Source of the DNA: Onchocerca lupi
Taxonomy: Eukaryota; Nematoda; Chromadorea; Rhabditida; Onchocercidae
DNA length: 64,000 bases
Direction of reading: 5' to 3'
Assembly: GCA_028564675.1 (NCBI GenBank)
Contig: JAOVVO010000065.1
Location: 62,001-126,000, forward strand
Below, piece after piece: positions 42,701 to 55,821 of this stretch. The position numbers and the translations under genes were made by a program. The stretch's first letter is position 1, and the number at the start of each line of letters is the position of its first letter. The notes below the pieces were generated by a model. The model was not told where the DNA came from. It was given only the letters and a program-made list of their open reading frames with translations, and searched no databases.

Positions 42701-45700
42701 GTAACTCTACTCGACTTAACAAATTAATGTAACAAGTCTACTTTCCATTCTAAAAGTTTGCTTGTTGACAAGTTTCATCAACATAGTTAATACTTTTACT
42801 TTTTTAAGAAACAATTAGTGAATCAGGAGCAATCACCAAATATCAACTCTGGATATGGATCACGCCCATATATCTAATTGCAACTATTAAACTATATCTT
42901 CTAAGATACTCAATCTCATATATGGGGGCAGTAATAACTAATTTTATGGGTACTAGTTATGGAACATATTTTCATAATCTTTAAAAGCCGTCTACACTAT
43001 CAAATCACAACCAGCTATGTCACATTCGACCAAGAACTCACGGTTAATAATAGAGTCTATCCTAATACATCATTGTGCAGTTATGGAAGATAATATGCTG
43101 AGTGTACAAATACTCCCTGAGTATTTCCGGACAGTCTAGTGCAGACGTATGCATTTTCTAAGTTGATACATGTAATATAAAAAAGCAACTCCTCATCCAA
43201 GCCAAAATCATGAACACGGAAAGAATCAGTAATATTTTACACTGTACGACAGAAAAGTAGATATTATTGAATCTGATTCGACTGGGACAATGAAAAACTA
43301 AAAAATCCTTAATATGCACTTCCAGTTGTCAATAAAAAGTCTTGCAGAGCAAAATAAAAGCAACGCCATTAGTCCGCAACACAAGACAATAATGGATAAA
43401 GTCAAGGTAAGAGTTTTGCTTCACAAAGTCTAAGGATGTATCTGTGCACACATACTGATAAAAACACACTGATAAAGTAAATAATAAAATAAATATTAAA
43501 TAAAATAAGGCGTTGGCTGCTGCTGCTAATTTTAAAATGTTTTTTTTCCTTTTTTTTTTTACAAATATTATGGAAAGATGAAAAATAACGTAAGAATTTG
43601 TGCACCATATACCTTTATAGGAAGAAAAAAAAAAGGAAGACAAAAAATTATGAACTTTGTTTGCATGCATAGTTTTTTATTTTTTTATATAAACAAACCT
43701 TCTGCACTGTTCGCCTTCTTAAATAATAAAATCCAAAATTAAGTGCTGCAGCAGCCAACTGATGGTCGCAAAAAGTGCTATTACCTTTTTAGCAGCCTCA
43801 TATGCTGCACTTTTGTCGCAATATGTCAGAAAAGCGTAGCCACGATTTCTCCCTGTTAGTGGATCCATCATAAGCCGCAGATCCCAAATCTTCCCCATAT
43901 CTTCGAAAAGCGTTATCAAAGTATCCTCGTAAACTTCCTTCGGAATTTTGCCAATATAAATCTAGAATAAAAATACGGATGAAATAAGTAAAGACTTCAT
44001 AACCGCACAAGATTTTGTTTCTAAAAAAAGAAAAGCAATAAATCACACATGAATTTTCGTCTTCCAGTATACTTCCGAGGATGACAATTAAAAAAAATTT
44101 TTTATATTAAAAATAAAGACCTCATGCCCAGATCCCTGTGGACCTGCTGGTGATCCATTCCAATCTGGTGGTGGTCCACCGTATTTTCGCTGACCAATAG
44201 TCACTTCTAGATTGTATCCTGTTCGATCCAAAATCTCCTTGATTTTTTCGACCGAAGGTCCATTGACTAACTTCTGTGAAAGAGCAACGCTTGCTCCAAG
44301 CTGCCGCACTTTGTCACGAAAATTGCGCATAACTGACATTAAAAACTGAGCTTTATTTTGAACACCCATGAGCTTCGATTCCCTTACCTGAAGCAGTTTC
44401 TTTAAAACACTTCCTCCTAAAGTTTTGCTGACAAAAGAAATTGTTTTCAAACTTATAAGAAGTTATAATTATATCCAGGCTGTTTTTTCCAGGATTGAGG
44501 TAACAAGTTAATATACAATTCTGATCTACTGATTCTATCATGTAATATGGATAAAACCATTTGTTCGAAGATAATGCACTCTTTAAACCTCTTTGATGAT
44601 GAACAATGCGTGTTCAAGTGGAAGAGAACGGAGCATTTCAATTGCACGATCATCAAGTTCTTGAGGCGACATATCAGTTGCTTCATATAATTCAATCAGT
44701 GCTACAGCCACCTTTGGCTTGATACTTTGTGCTCTTAAGCCCTTATAAACTTCATTCTCAACAAATTCCGCTTCTTCAATTTCTGCTAGCAAAGCCTGAG
44801 CATCTTCTGTTTCACCCTGAAACATGCATATTCATTCTCACAACTAATACGGTAATGAAAACTCATCAGAAATGCAATCTTAACAGATAGCTCTTAATTG
44901 TTTGCATAACTTCCATAAACAAATGTTGTTCTTAAAAAAATATGTTCTGTTAAATTATTTACATCTCCAGATGCCCCAACTACATTCGCTAGAATATCAG
45001 AATCCTCCTTCTTCATTTCATCACCATTGGCCGTCGTGGCTTCTTCTTCTTCATCATCATCTCCTTCTTCTTGCTCTTGCTCTTGTTCTTGTTCTTGTTC
45101 TTGCAACTGCTCTTCCTGTGTTTCAGGCTCTTCATCCAAAGTTTCCTAAAGAAATGAAAAAATAATCATAAAACATCGTAAGAAAAAAGGATAAAGGTTG
45201 AATCTTTCTAAAAATAATTTACAGTGACTATAACATGTTATTAGATCAAATAAATTTGATTGAAAATTGCATCTAATATACGTACCAAGTCAAATAAAAA
45301 AACTTACATCGGCAGATGTTTCCATTTTCATTTCAGTCATGGTATTATCTTCACCTGCTTTTTCTTCTTCCTGAAAGAATTGTTACCTGGGAAAGAAGAT
45401 AAAATCCTGTTGCAATCGCAGCCGAATTTGAGAACAATTTTATCTAATTTTTTGACGAAGATTGCCAGATGCGACCATTTACATAGGAATAATTGATAAG
45501 CAGCGCATCATTAAGCTTTAAAATGAACGAAGTTAATAACACAAAGTATTGGCATGCGAAGCAGCGAACATTACCGGATATTGATTCATAAACCTTCAAG
45601 CATACTTTTTAACTGAAATTGAAAATCCTACCCGGGAAACTCAAAGACTGGATCGATGCATCAAGTATTTTTTCATTACTCAGTTTTGCAAATACCCCAA

Positions 45701-46506
45701 GTTCTTAAATCTTAAAATCATAAAAAAAATCTGTAATATATGATGTTGAATTTGTGGGGAGAATATTGTGCGAAACTCAAAGCAGTTTAAAAATTATACA
45801 AGCGCAATAGAATCCAAAACATGATCTAGGAACTGAAGAATACAATGACACTTTTGAAAGCAATATTTCTTGATTCTCGATCGCATGCTTATGAACTTAT
45901 CCAATATCATGTTTCTCAAAAACATATCGCAACTTAGTATAAAAGTGTATAGAATAAGAGGCAAATACAATAATTAACACATCTCCCCTTAGTCAGCAAA
46001 AAGCAATTAAGTGTACACGCTGATGTTTCTAGCCAATCTTAAGTTGATCAAGCAGCACCACCAAGTTTCTGAATCAAAAAAAAAAAAAAATACTCCCTAT
46101 TCATTTTTAAAACTATTTAAACTCTATGCTATCCTTAAATTCATAGGCAAGCATGAAGAATGCAATTACATAGCTGTAATCACATAGCAATCAAAAATCA
46201 TGATTAGAAAAAAATGAACATTCGATTAAGAGAAATTACTATAACTGAGGGAAGATCAAAGGTTTAAAAATTAGAATGCTTCAACATTGATGGCTTATTT
46301 GGGAAATGAAACTTCGAAGCAAACTTAAAAGTTAAGTAAAAGCCAAAAATTCGAACTTGTGCAGTTGTAGTGATAATTCCTTCTTCATTTGCATTTTCTT
46401 CTGCTGCTAGTGCCACAGTTTGTTCACCATCGTCTGTTTCAGACATAATAGGTGTGGCAACTTGTTGCTGTTTTCGTGGACGACCACGACTTCCCTTCTT
46501 TTTCAT
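39733..46506 (-). CDS. hrp-2: hnRNP Q/R (SYNCRIP family) RNA-binding protein
   Basis: Nuclear and cytoplasmic RNA-binding protein acting in splicing, mRNA transport and stability. Twelve exons (5' to 3'): 46506-46357, 45370-45308, 45145-44963, 44816-44589, 44387-44121, 43961-43785, 42331-42196, 41870-41737, 41535-41308, 41213-40970, 40844-40699, 39915-39733; 712 aa. In order: an N-terminal SRGRPRK motif; an acidic Glu/Gln-rich stretch; the helical NURR domain (AEIEEAEFVENEVYKGL; GQRKYGGPPPD); RRM1 (IYIGKI, RGYAFLTY); RRM2 (LFIGNI, RGFCFLDF); RRM3 (LYVRNL, DYAFIHF); then an RGG and Tyr/Gly-rich tail ending in a basic segment (GAKRPGD, ASKREFGNDD). DPLTGRNRGYAF and KVLYVRNL place it with SYNCRIP/hnRNP R rather than other RRM proteins. 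The last-but-one acceptor is a tandem CAGCAG. All introns are GT-AG. Confidence 0.96.
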
Positions 46507-47060
46507 CGTTGTAGCAGATGAAAGTTACAGTTTAGAAAGCGACACACACAAAACGAATAACAGTAACAGCTTGCTGATGTAAGAAAAGCCTTTGAAAACG
46601 GTGGGCCGACGAACTTTTTGCACGAATCTGACAATCCCTGGAATAGCACAAAAGAGTCGTGCGCGAAGCATATGAAAACGAACGTATGCCCACTAGATGG
46701 CACTGAGCGAACACTCAGAGAAAGAGTGAATGCAGTTTAAGATGCACGCATATAATGTAACGCATATCGCAACAAAAAACAATCGATGCAGAACAAGGCG
46801 AGAGCAACATTTTTGCAAGTTAGCACAAATGCGTCGCAAAACTTGAAAATTGCGCAATTGGTCGACGAAATCTTTGCTGCGAGACAAAACTACCCATGGG
46901 AATCTGTAATATACCCACCATTTACCCATAAACAATCTCTCACCTGCAACACAAACATTGCCTACCCTCCCCAATCATCCAGAAACCAAAAAAAAAAGCG
47001 ATGAGTCATCGGGCATGCGCGACGCGTCACTTAACCTCAGCAATCGAGCGATTATCGCGC
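46507..47060. promoter_or_regulatory. Likely hrp-2 promoter region
   Basis: Immediately upstream of the hrp-2 ATG the sequence is less AT-rich and nearly free of homopolymers. It carries clustered CpG, for example gcatgcgcgacgcgtcac at about 47013-47030, unlike the flanking DNA. Open frames on both strands here look like by-products of that composition. The promoter role is inferred from position only. Confidence 0.35.
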
Positions 47061-48787
47061 TCTACCACTATGACCAGACCTTTATGCAACTTTTCGTCTC
47101 ATCCAGTTTTTTTTTCCAAGTACTTGATGCCATTGTTAGCTTTCAATATTCTTGCAATATTCAGCCTTTTATACTGATGAAGTCACTGCTAGAATAAGTA
47201 GCGCAGGAGTCATCCTTGCAATGACTTGATCTGTTTCACGCTGAACTGAAAAATCACCTATCCCTTTCCTTTATTTCGCGATCTCCCAGGAATCTCCAAG
47301 AAATCCTCACTAGTACCTTCTACCAACATCCTCCATCAATTTTCTTATACCTGCAAACTGCAAATGCAAATGTCTCATAACATCACCATATGTCACAGTA
47401 TTAGCGACCAGATTGGTTATTGAGTGGGAATTTGAACGTAAGTAAAACTTGCCAAGTATACGGTATTATGAAAATGAGAATATGAAACACGATACAAGAA
47501 GCTTTATGAAGACAGAAAAATAGGAAATTAGCAAACCATAGAGGAGGGAGGGGTCACCTCGTTACCTTGATTTAATGAAAATAAGATATGAAATAGTAGA
47601 CAATCAAATGACCTCTGGAAAACAATACTGTTCTGGTATAAAAGATTCGCCAGAGATGGTTGACCTCAAAAAAAAGCTGACAAATATAGCTCATTGTGTA
47701 CTTTTTTCCGATCATTTTCTCACCATCTTTTATCTCCAACATTCATAAGTTATGATCTTTTTTAATCATTGCACCATTATTATGGAAATATTAAATGTGA
47801 GTGATAAAAGGTCACATACTTCCTGGTTCCAGGTCACTCTTTTGATTAGCTACTATTCGTAATCATCATTTAAAATTTTTGATAAAATAGTATCAGTTCT
47901 GTTTTCTCTCTTAGCAAAATTTGCTTAATTTAGAATTTATTAGTACCTTACATGACATATTATCATTAGAATAATGCTAATAATTTCATTGATGATAGTG
48001 TATTATCTAGGAAACTTTCCATGACATATTCTCATCAAATGCAGCCCTATCATGCTTATAAATTATGCGAAGTTATTTGATGATTCATGATTGATATATT
48101 TTGCTTTTTATTCTTCCATATTTTTTTCACATAAACAGTATATTTAGGTTCAAATATTGATTAGATATTTTCATTAATAATATATCCATCAATTAATTTA
48201 TTTCCATTACTCATCTATTCTATGAATATCGCGATGTTTTAGCTTAATTGAGATAAGTCATGAAAATGATTTCCCTAATCTCTCTTTCAGTAATTACCGT
48301 ATTTCTTCTCATCTCAATACTATAACGAATCAGATTCATTGATTCATCTGTTTGCAAATTCATTCCTGTGAATTTCACTATTCATTTTTTTAGCTTAATA
48401 ATCATTGATTTTAATAATTTTATTGATTACTTTTGATTGCAGATCATTTAATTTAATACTTTTTCATTGCAGATCGTTTAATTTGTGACTTTGAGTTAAT
48501 TATTGGAGTTTTGAAAACTTTTTTTTTAGATTTTTTTAGTCTTTAACATTTTTTTTTTTTTTTTTGCTGAAATAGTTTAAATTTTAAAATTAGATTTTTG
48601 GGGCATTTGGATTTTTTCAGCTTTTAAACATTTAGTATATATTAAAAAATATGCGTGCATGCAATTTTTTTATATAATACATTATTGTTTAGAATAACTG
48701 CATGCTTACATGCTTAATCCTAATTTTGACCTTATTTATTGCATGCTTCTGTTGTTGAATATTTATTTCCAGCTGATTTGAAGAGAG

Positions 48788-49010
48788 AAAATTTCAACTA
48801 CAAATTGAAAGAAAATTTCAACTACAAAATTTCAACTACAAATTGAGATTGAAAGATTTCAACTACAAAAATTGAAAATTTCAACCACAAATTGAAATTG
48901 AAAGAAAATTTCAACTACAAATTGAAATTGAAAGATTTCAACTACAAAAATTGAAAATTTCAACCACAAATTGAAATTGAAAGAAAATTTCAACTAGAAA
49001 TTGAAATTTT
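48788..49010. repeat. 79-base tandem repeat, nearly three units
   Basis: Units start at 48848 and 48927 with attgaaagatttcaac; a partial unit precedes them and another follows. Each unit is itself built from alternating attgaaa and tttcaac(c/t)acaa pieces, so it can also fold back on itself. Confidence 0.85.
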
Positions 49011-49556
49011 CTTTTTTCAAATCAGTCTGTCTCCTTCTTTTTTTTTTTTTTTTTTTTCTAGATGGCCGCTTAAATTAAATTATCTGCAGTTCCAATTGTT
49101 CCCTCATGTAAGTAATTTTTTTCTGCTTAAAAGTATACTTTAATGCATGCTAAGTTAGCTTATAAAAAAGAGAAGAATGGTAGGAAGGAAGAGTTTGGCC
49201 GAACTATAAAAAATATCCTAAAATAGGCCCAAGAATCTTAATTCTACTGTTTTCTTTTACTAAATTCTACTACACTTTCCCTTGCCATTACTATTTAAAG
49301 CATTCAAAATGCTCAATATTTCTAAGGCATTTTTTAAATCTAAATGATAAAGAGCTATAATTCTTCATATTTTGCTTTCTTCAGCCAAAATAGCATTTAA
49401 ACATGGATTGTTTTTCGCATATAGGTCATGCGCTAATCACATCCCATATTTGCTAGAAGCTTATCAATTGCTTTTCCTTTGAAATTCTAATCTTTTTGAA
49501 ATTATTTCATTAAAATACTTCTGCTTTTGGTTAAGTAATACTTTGTATCCAGCTAG

Positions 49557-49979
49557 TCTGTATAAATAAAAATGTAAATGTTTGTTTGTTCAAAATTTTA
49601 AATCTCCGCGAGATTCAAAATCCTAAGTCACCGGGAGATTCAGAATTTTAAATTTCAATCTCCGACTCTGTATTTAAGAAACACGGCACCTATTCGAATG
49701 AAACGTTGTATCAAAATTTCAAATCATTCGGTAAAGAACCTGAAACGTTCTGTAAAAATGAACAATGCAGAAAGTAGGTGTGATTAAAAAATTCAGTCCG
49801 CTCACTTTTTTTGAACTATTACAGGTATAACAGGTAGAAAAAAAAGTAGATATATCTAAATGGAAACACGCATCCATTTAAATGCAACGTTTCATGAAAA
49901 TTTCAAAGCAATCGGTGAAAAACTTGAAACCTTGTATGACAAGTAACAACGAACATTTACATTTTTTATTTATATAGAT
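49557..49979. mobile_element. Small inverted-repeat (MITE-like) element
   Basis: About 423 bases with terminal inverted repeats of roughly 32 bases: left 49557-49590, right 49946-49979, sharing tataaataaaa and tgtaaatgtt. Inside are two direct copies of a unit of about 90 bases (49682-49770 and 49864-49954), each with cgaatgaaacgtt- or aaatgcaacgtt-like, aaaatttcaaa and cggt(a/g)aa blocks. There is no coding capacity. A truncated relative lies at 19636-19757. The superfamily was not identified, and no clear target duplication was found. Confidence 0.65.
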
Positions 49980-50524
49980 TTGCTAAATTAAAAGATGAAT
50001 TAAATGTATGGCATCTTTCGTAGGTTAAATACTCGAAAAATTAACAAATATATCTTATGTAGTTTAAAAAAGAAAAAAAAGTTTACTTGTTATTATAAAT
50101 TTGCTGAATAATGTAAAATGATCACGACAAATGTATCGTTTATTATTCTCTCAAAAAGGAATCAAGCCAGCTTTTTATCTTTCAATAAACTGAAGTTATT
50201 TTGTGAGGATTCATCAGTTCCTTCTTCGATTTAAAGTATTTAACCTCTCTGTATCCTTTTATATTTTATGCTTTTATAATATTTAATTATTAATTAGCAT
50301 TTTTAAAAAGATCTGGAAATTGATTGTTCCTAGAAATATGTTCAACACTTGAAATTTCCCCAATAAATTGGCAGTTTAATTCGTAAACTGGCTTGAAAAG
50401 AAAAAGAAAATGAATTTAGAAGTGAACGTATAATTAAATCTTGCTAAACCCAAACACTATTTTAATGCATAGCTAATGTCTTCTATTTCTATCGTAACTC
50501 CTTCCATTTCTCAAAACTTTCATG

Positions 50525-50584
<60 letters not shown>

Positions 50585-53500
50585 TTTTTTTTTTTTTTTA
50601 TTTATTTCTCTTTTTTCTTTTTCCTGCTTCTTCCTTAAAAGCTTCAATCTCTGTTCGATTTTCTTCTTTTTTTTTTTTTTTTTTCTTTCAACAGTTTCTT
50701 TCGCTATTTAGAATTTTCCGGAAATATTTGGAAAAATGAGAAGTAATGCTTTTCGTCTTAATGGATCTTTAAATATAAACTATCAACTTTTGATCTTTTT
50801 TGAATTTGTCAGGAAGGAAGGAAAATTGAGGAGCATTCATCATATACTTTGTCGATTAATAATAATTACTATCACTTAGACATCCAAGTTTTTGTCTTGA
50901 ACTTCTCCTTTATTGAAGAAATGAACAACAATTCATTGGAACGTTGAATGTTTTAAAAAAGTTGAAGAAATCCAATGGAAATGTCCAGTTTTCGTGATTA
51001 TGAAATATTAAATATTGTTATCGGTCAGAAATGTTGCAGTGACCTTCAACAGTTTCATTTCGAAATCCTTCTGAATTTTTCCTGAAATTCTTCCAAAAAA
51101 AAGATCAAAGACCATAGATATGAAAATCAATTTCTATTTTTTTTTTCAGAAAGAAACATGAAATTTTTCCTCTTTTCAAAGTGAGCACACCAGTATGATA
51201 CAATGGCAATTAATTGTGATAATTGTTCCGGCAAAACCGGTCCACAATAGTCACGAACTTTATGAACAATCATAAATTCAGTTATGGCTTGAATAATAGA
51301 ATCAAAAATTTCTTTCGTCAATTTACACCTTATTATAAAATTATTTGCCATAAATCATATTTTATTTGATTTCATTATCGCATTTTGATTGATTATAAAA
51401 TGATGCCATTTGATGTTAATACAATAAAACATTATATTTATGCATTTTCTCTTTCTACCTATAAAAATTAGATCGCAAATCAGCCTAAATTTTTCAATTC
51501 CGATTCAGTAAATCAATGATTGCACTTGATAAAGAAAATGACTCGAAAGTTCCAATTAATCTATCAATTGATCTTGTGAGCTAATTTCAATCTTTCAAAT
51601 CATTTGAAACTAAGATTAAATAGAAGAAATAATTAATTATTAGTTTTCTAGAAATCTCTGCATTTCTTCTGTCTCTTTTTTCGTTTTTTTTTTTTTTTTT
51701 CACTAAATAATGATTTTTTTTTTCTTCGTTTTTTATGGAAGGAATTAATGAGCGGCAATGATGCATTTAATTAAGAATGACAACTGGACCAGCAAACGTC
51801 CCTTGCTTCTTTCATAATTGTAAACATCTGGTGATTCGCTTCTCCAGACGTCATATGATCAAAACTACCGCTTTAAACAAAGAATGTCAAGATTCTAAAG
51901 CTATTAGAAAGGATCTGAAGTCTTGAAACCTTGTGATATGATGGGTATTCCTAGAGTAATGTTAGCATTTGAATTAATTCTTGAAGCCAAAGAGAGTTAG
52001 TATCTGGTCGTGTCTGTTTCTCCCTGGTACCAGTAAATAACTTCCTTGATAATACTTTGAATTCAAAAAAATTCAATATGTTTATATTTAAAAAAAAAAA
52101 AAAAAAAAAAGCTAAAATTTTTTTCTTACCAAATATAAAATGAATCATTTTTCATTTTGTTTTCATCTGAAAGAATAAGAAAAATATAACATGATATCAT
52201 TGTTCTTAAAACTCACGAGACTTTTGTTTGAGAAGACAATCAATGTTTCGAACTTATGTTGTGCATAAGAGATTATCGTATTTTACTATCAATTATTTCG
52301 CTCATCAACTCATCGAATTTTCGTTTTGTTCAATCATTATTATTTAATTACTAAGAAAGCTACTTTCTATTTGTCTGCATATTTCACTCACTCTCAATTC
52401 AATTTTCTCATTGATTTCAAAGATTGTTTTAAAATAACGAGAGATTTTAGCCAGAAGTGTAATAGCAGCAATTTTCTGAATAATTCCAAAGATACGAATT
52501 GTTATTTAATGAATGCTTCTAATTGTTCGAACTTCTTTGAAATTGCTCGAGACTGATGGTATACATCGCAAATTTTTATAAACAATTAAAATTTGCTCTG
52601 TGAGCAACGTTATATTTTGTCTTCTTTACATTAAACATTTGGTTTTAAAAGGTTTCTTTTCCATACAATCGTCGGTATGAAAAAAATTTAATTCGAAATA
52701 TTCACTTTCAAAATCTTTATTTGTCTTAATATATTTAAAATCGTTACTTTTTATATATGTTATCTTACTTTAGGATTTCAATAATTCCAAATTAAGTATT
52801 TGGAATGAAATTGTAATTTTCGTGGTCAGGAAATACAAGATATTCACTCTCTTTAAGATATCACTCTTCTCATTCGATGTCGGAATTTTCATTTATTTTT
52901 CAATAAATAATCGAAATCCAAGATTTAATCATCCAAATGGCATATTTAGTCTTTCTCTCAATGCTATACTCCATTGATACTATACTAAAAAATGAATACA
53001 AACAAAATTGCAAATAAATCAATAAATAAATTTCAAGAAGTGATATCAAAGTCTTCTAATAAATAAAATGTTTTCATGTTTTACTAAATGCTTTTCCCGT
53101 AAATTTTTCATGTCCACATCTTTTTCTTCCTTCTTATTCTTTCTTTTTTTTTTTTTACATTTTATTTGATCCTTATTTTCATGTTTCCATTGATATATTA
53201 CGATTATCTTTTTAAAAATGACTTCTGATCTTTCTAATAAAAAAATTATTATTTGATGATAGAGAAATAAAACAACATCTGTTCATCGAATGATAAGCAC
53301 ATCTTGAAGCATTGGAATAAATGCAAAACAGACAGATTCCAATTCTGGAAAAAATATATTTCAATTTATCCCTCATTCGATGAAAAAAAAAAAGTACATG
53401 CATTCCCGGGAGATCTGGAATGGAAGAAGTAGAGGAAGAAGTTGTATGCATTTTGTACAATCAATTATATTTTTGCAGACAAAATAAAAAGTGATTAATT

Positions 53501-55101
53501 CTAGAATAGTTGAATGGTTTAGTTCCCTTATAGGCTCATCGGAAGAAGAATAATGTCGTCTGGAATCAAATGCTTGCTTTTTTTTATGGGAAAAATGAAT
53601 TTTGTTTGCTTGATAACCCTTTAGCTTCCTAACGATGGAGTGCAAATCATCGTGTGCATGAGGCATTTATAACTTCATAACCTGATTATTGAATCCTCAA
53701 TTTCTATAAATTCTGATGCTTCCTAATTCTGAATAATGTATTTTTGTATGCTTAAATTTGACTCAAATTTGAATTGTCTTTCCGAAATTGGATACCAGAA
53801 TAGATCTTCGATGTCACCTCTCTTATTAAATTCAATTTGTTTTTGCCATTATTGAACTAACTAACAAACAAAATGCGGGATTAATGTTTCAAATATTTAA
53901 AATCTTTTCTTTTTTCTCTCATTGTAAAATACTTTTATCACTCACATGAAAATAGAACATAGTTAAAAGTAGCTATAAAGAGAATTCATTGATAATATCT
54001 CATTATTTGCTTAAAAGATTTGTCTACAAATTCCACTGTTCTTACAGAGTTTTGAAAGTACATCGTTAATTCTTGCAAATATTCTCTCTTCTTTCTCTTC
54101 CGATCAAGTGATTGATTTCTAACGAATATCCATTACCAATTTTCAAACACCATATCATTTAAATATAATTTATCACTAAAATGTCATAATTTATTGATGA
54201 AGGAAAGATCATCCGAACTTTATAATTCAATTTCAATCATTAGTATAATTTATTTCCTTGTTCAGAAGAGTACTTTCCAACAACGAATAAATAAAAAAAC
54301 TAATTTTCGATTAGTCTGTAAGTGCACAAAAATTTAATGATTCATTTCATCGTTTCTTCTTTCTTTTTTTTTTTTCCTTCTTTATTAGTCATTTTCATAC
54401 ATTTCATATCATTAATAACTATTTGCTATATGCCGCGAATAATTGCAATTCAAAGAAATTACGAAAATATATCTTAATATATACATATCCTAAAGTAATT
54501 GATTTAAGTAGGTTAACATCTTTAGGTTTGATTATTCCAAAGTTACTGCCGCATGTTCTTATATCAAATTTTCACGAATTTATATAAAAAAATTTCATAT
54601 AATTTCTAAATAAAATTTCATACAAATAATTAGTCTGTTGTTGTAGTATCTTTAGGCAAAATTAGTCTAAATAACATTTTATATAGGTTAGTTTATTCCA
54701 AATTGTTACCTCAAATTTTTACATCAAATCAACAACATCTGGTGCAAAATGAATAAACATTCATTTATGGCAATAAGGATAAATTATTAATGAAATGAGA
54801 TTTGTGTCTATAAATTATATTGGTAGTAGTAGTAGTAGTAGTAGTAAGTAGTTAGTAGTAGTTATCCCTCATTTCCTCATGTCAACAATTAGAATGGGAC
54901 AATTGTAGAAAGAGAAAGGAAGAATGGGACATCTAATTAAACCTGCTCTTTCATTGAAATTCAATTCACTATTGATGAAAAGATAGCCAACGAGAGATAG
55001 TTTAGTTGGATTATGAACGACGACGGATAGAGTAAAAATTTCAAAGACTGTCTCCATCGAAGAGGAGGAATAGCTAACTAACTAACCAACTAACTAACTG
55101 A

Positions 55102-55392
55102 TTTTCCATTTGCTCTAAAGCAGGCAGGCGCATTTATCATCTGTCAAAGCTGGATAGATGGACATTTACTGGTCGTGGATTCGATCTTTTCCATTCAATT
55201 CCTGTCTGCTCAATTGACTACTTCTACCCACAATGGGTATTAATCCTTCCAACTCCTCCTATCACCCAAATTATGCCTTTTCTTCATCATCCTCCTCCTC
55301 CTCCTTCAATTGCTGCTGCTGCTGCTGCTGCTGCTGCAGCTGCAGTAATTGCTGCCTTTGTGGTCAAAGGTCGACTGGCCAAGCTCAAATAG
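55102..55392 (+). other. 96-codon open frame with Pro and Ala runs, uncertain
   Basis: Open from just after a TGA (55099-55101) to TAG (55390-55392). It reads TFTGRGFDLFHSIPVCSIDY, then a proline run, about 12 alanines from a GCT/GCA repeat, and FVVKGRLAKLK. The only ATG is mid-frame, so it could only be an internal or terminal exon. The microsatellite base makes it equally likely to be chance. No family recognised. Confidence 0.15.
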
Positions 55393-55635
55393 ATATGACT
55401 GGATGGATGGTTGGATGGATGTTTGTGCTTGGACTGAAATGATAGGGACAGCAATCCATTTTAGGAACAGAAATGGACAACAAAAGTGGACAGATATGTG
55501 ACATAGCATTGTTATTGAAAGGAGCGATTTGATTCAACCGGATCGTCTAATGGAATTTAGATGCGATTGCTTTCCCGTGGTACAATTATGCTCTTCCGCG
55601 TCGCTTCATCCTTGAGGTCATCCTTCCGGTGATGG

Positions 55636-55821
55636 ATGATGGCTGTTAATCACAATAGTTGTTGCGTTGACCGTTCGGTACCACTTATGCCTCTTTCAAT
55701 GCAAGCCGAAATTTTGTCGGCATTAGTAACACGCAGCATGCAGCAGCGAGAGATGGAAGGAATATCACCTTTAACCTATGATTCAGACCTGATTCGTAGC
55801 ATTGTATTGCAAGGGAGATGA
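55636..55821 (+). other. 61-aa open frame, uncertain
   Basis: Starts MMAVNHNSCCVDRSVPLM directly after an in-frame stop, and includes AEILSALVTRSMQQREMEG and a C-terminal SDLIRSIVLQGR. Composition is balanced and codon choice varied compared with the neighbourhood. It could be a first exon (possible GT donors lie within) or chance. No homologue recognised. Confidence 0.2.

Noticed and set aside
50476..50739. 87-codon frame made largely of Phe
   Set aside because: A translation of the long poly-T tracts, not a protein.
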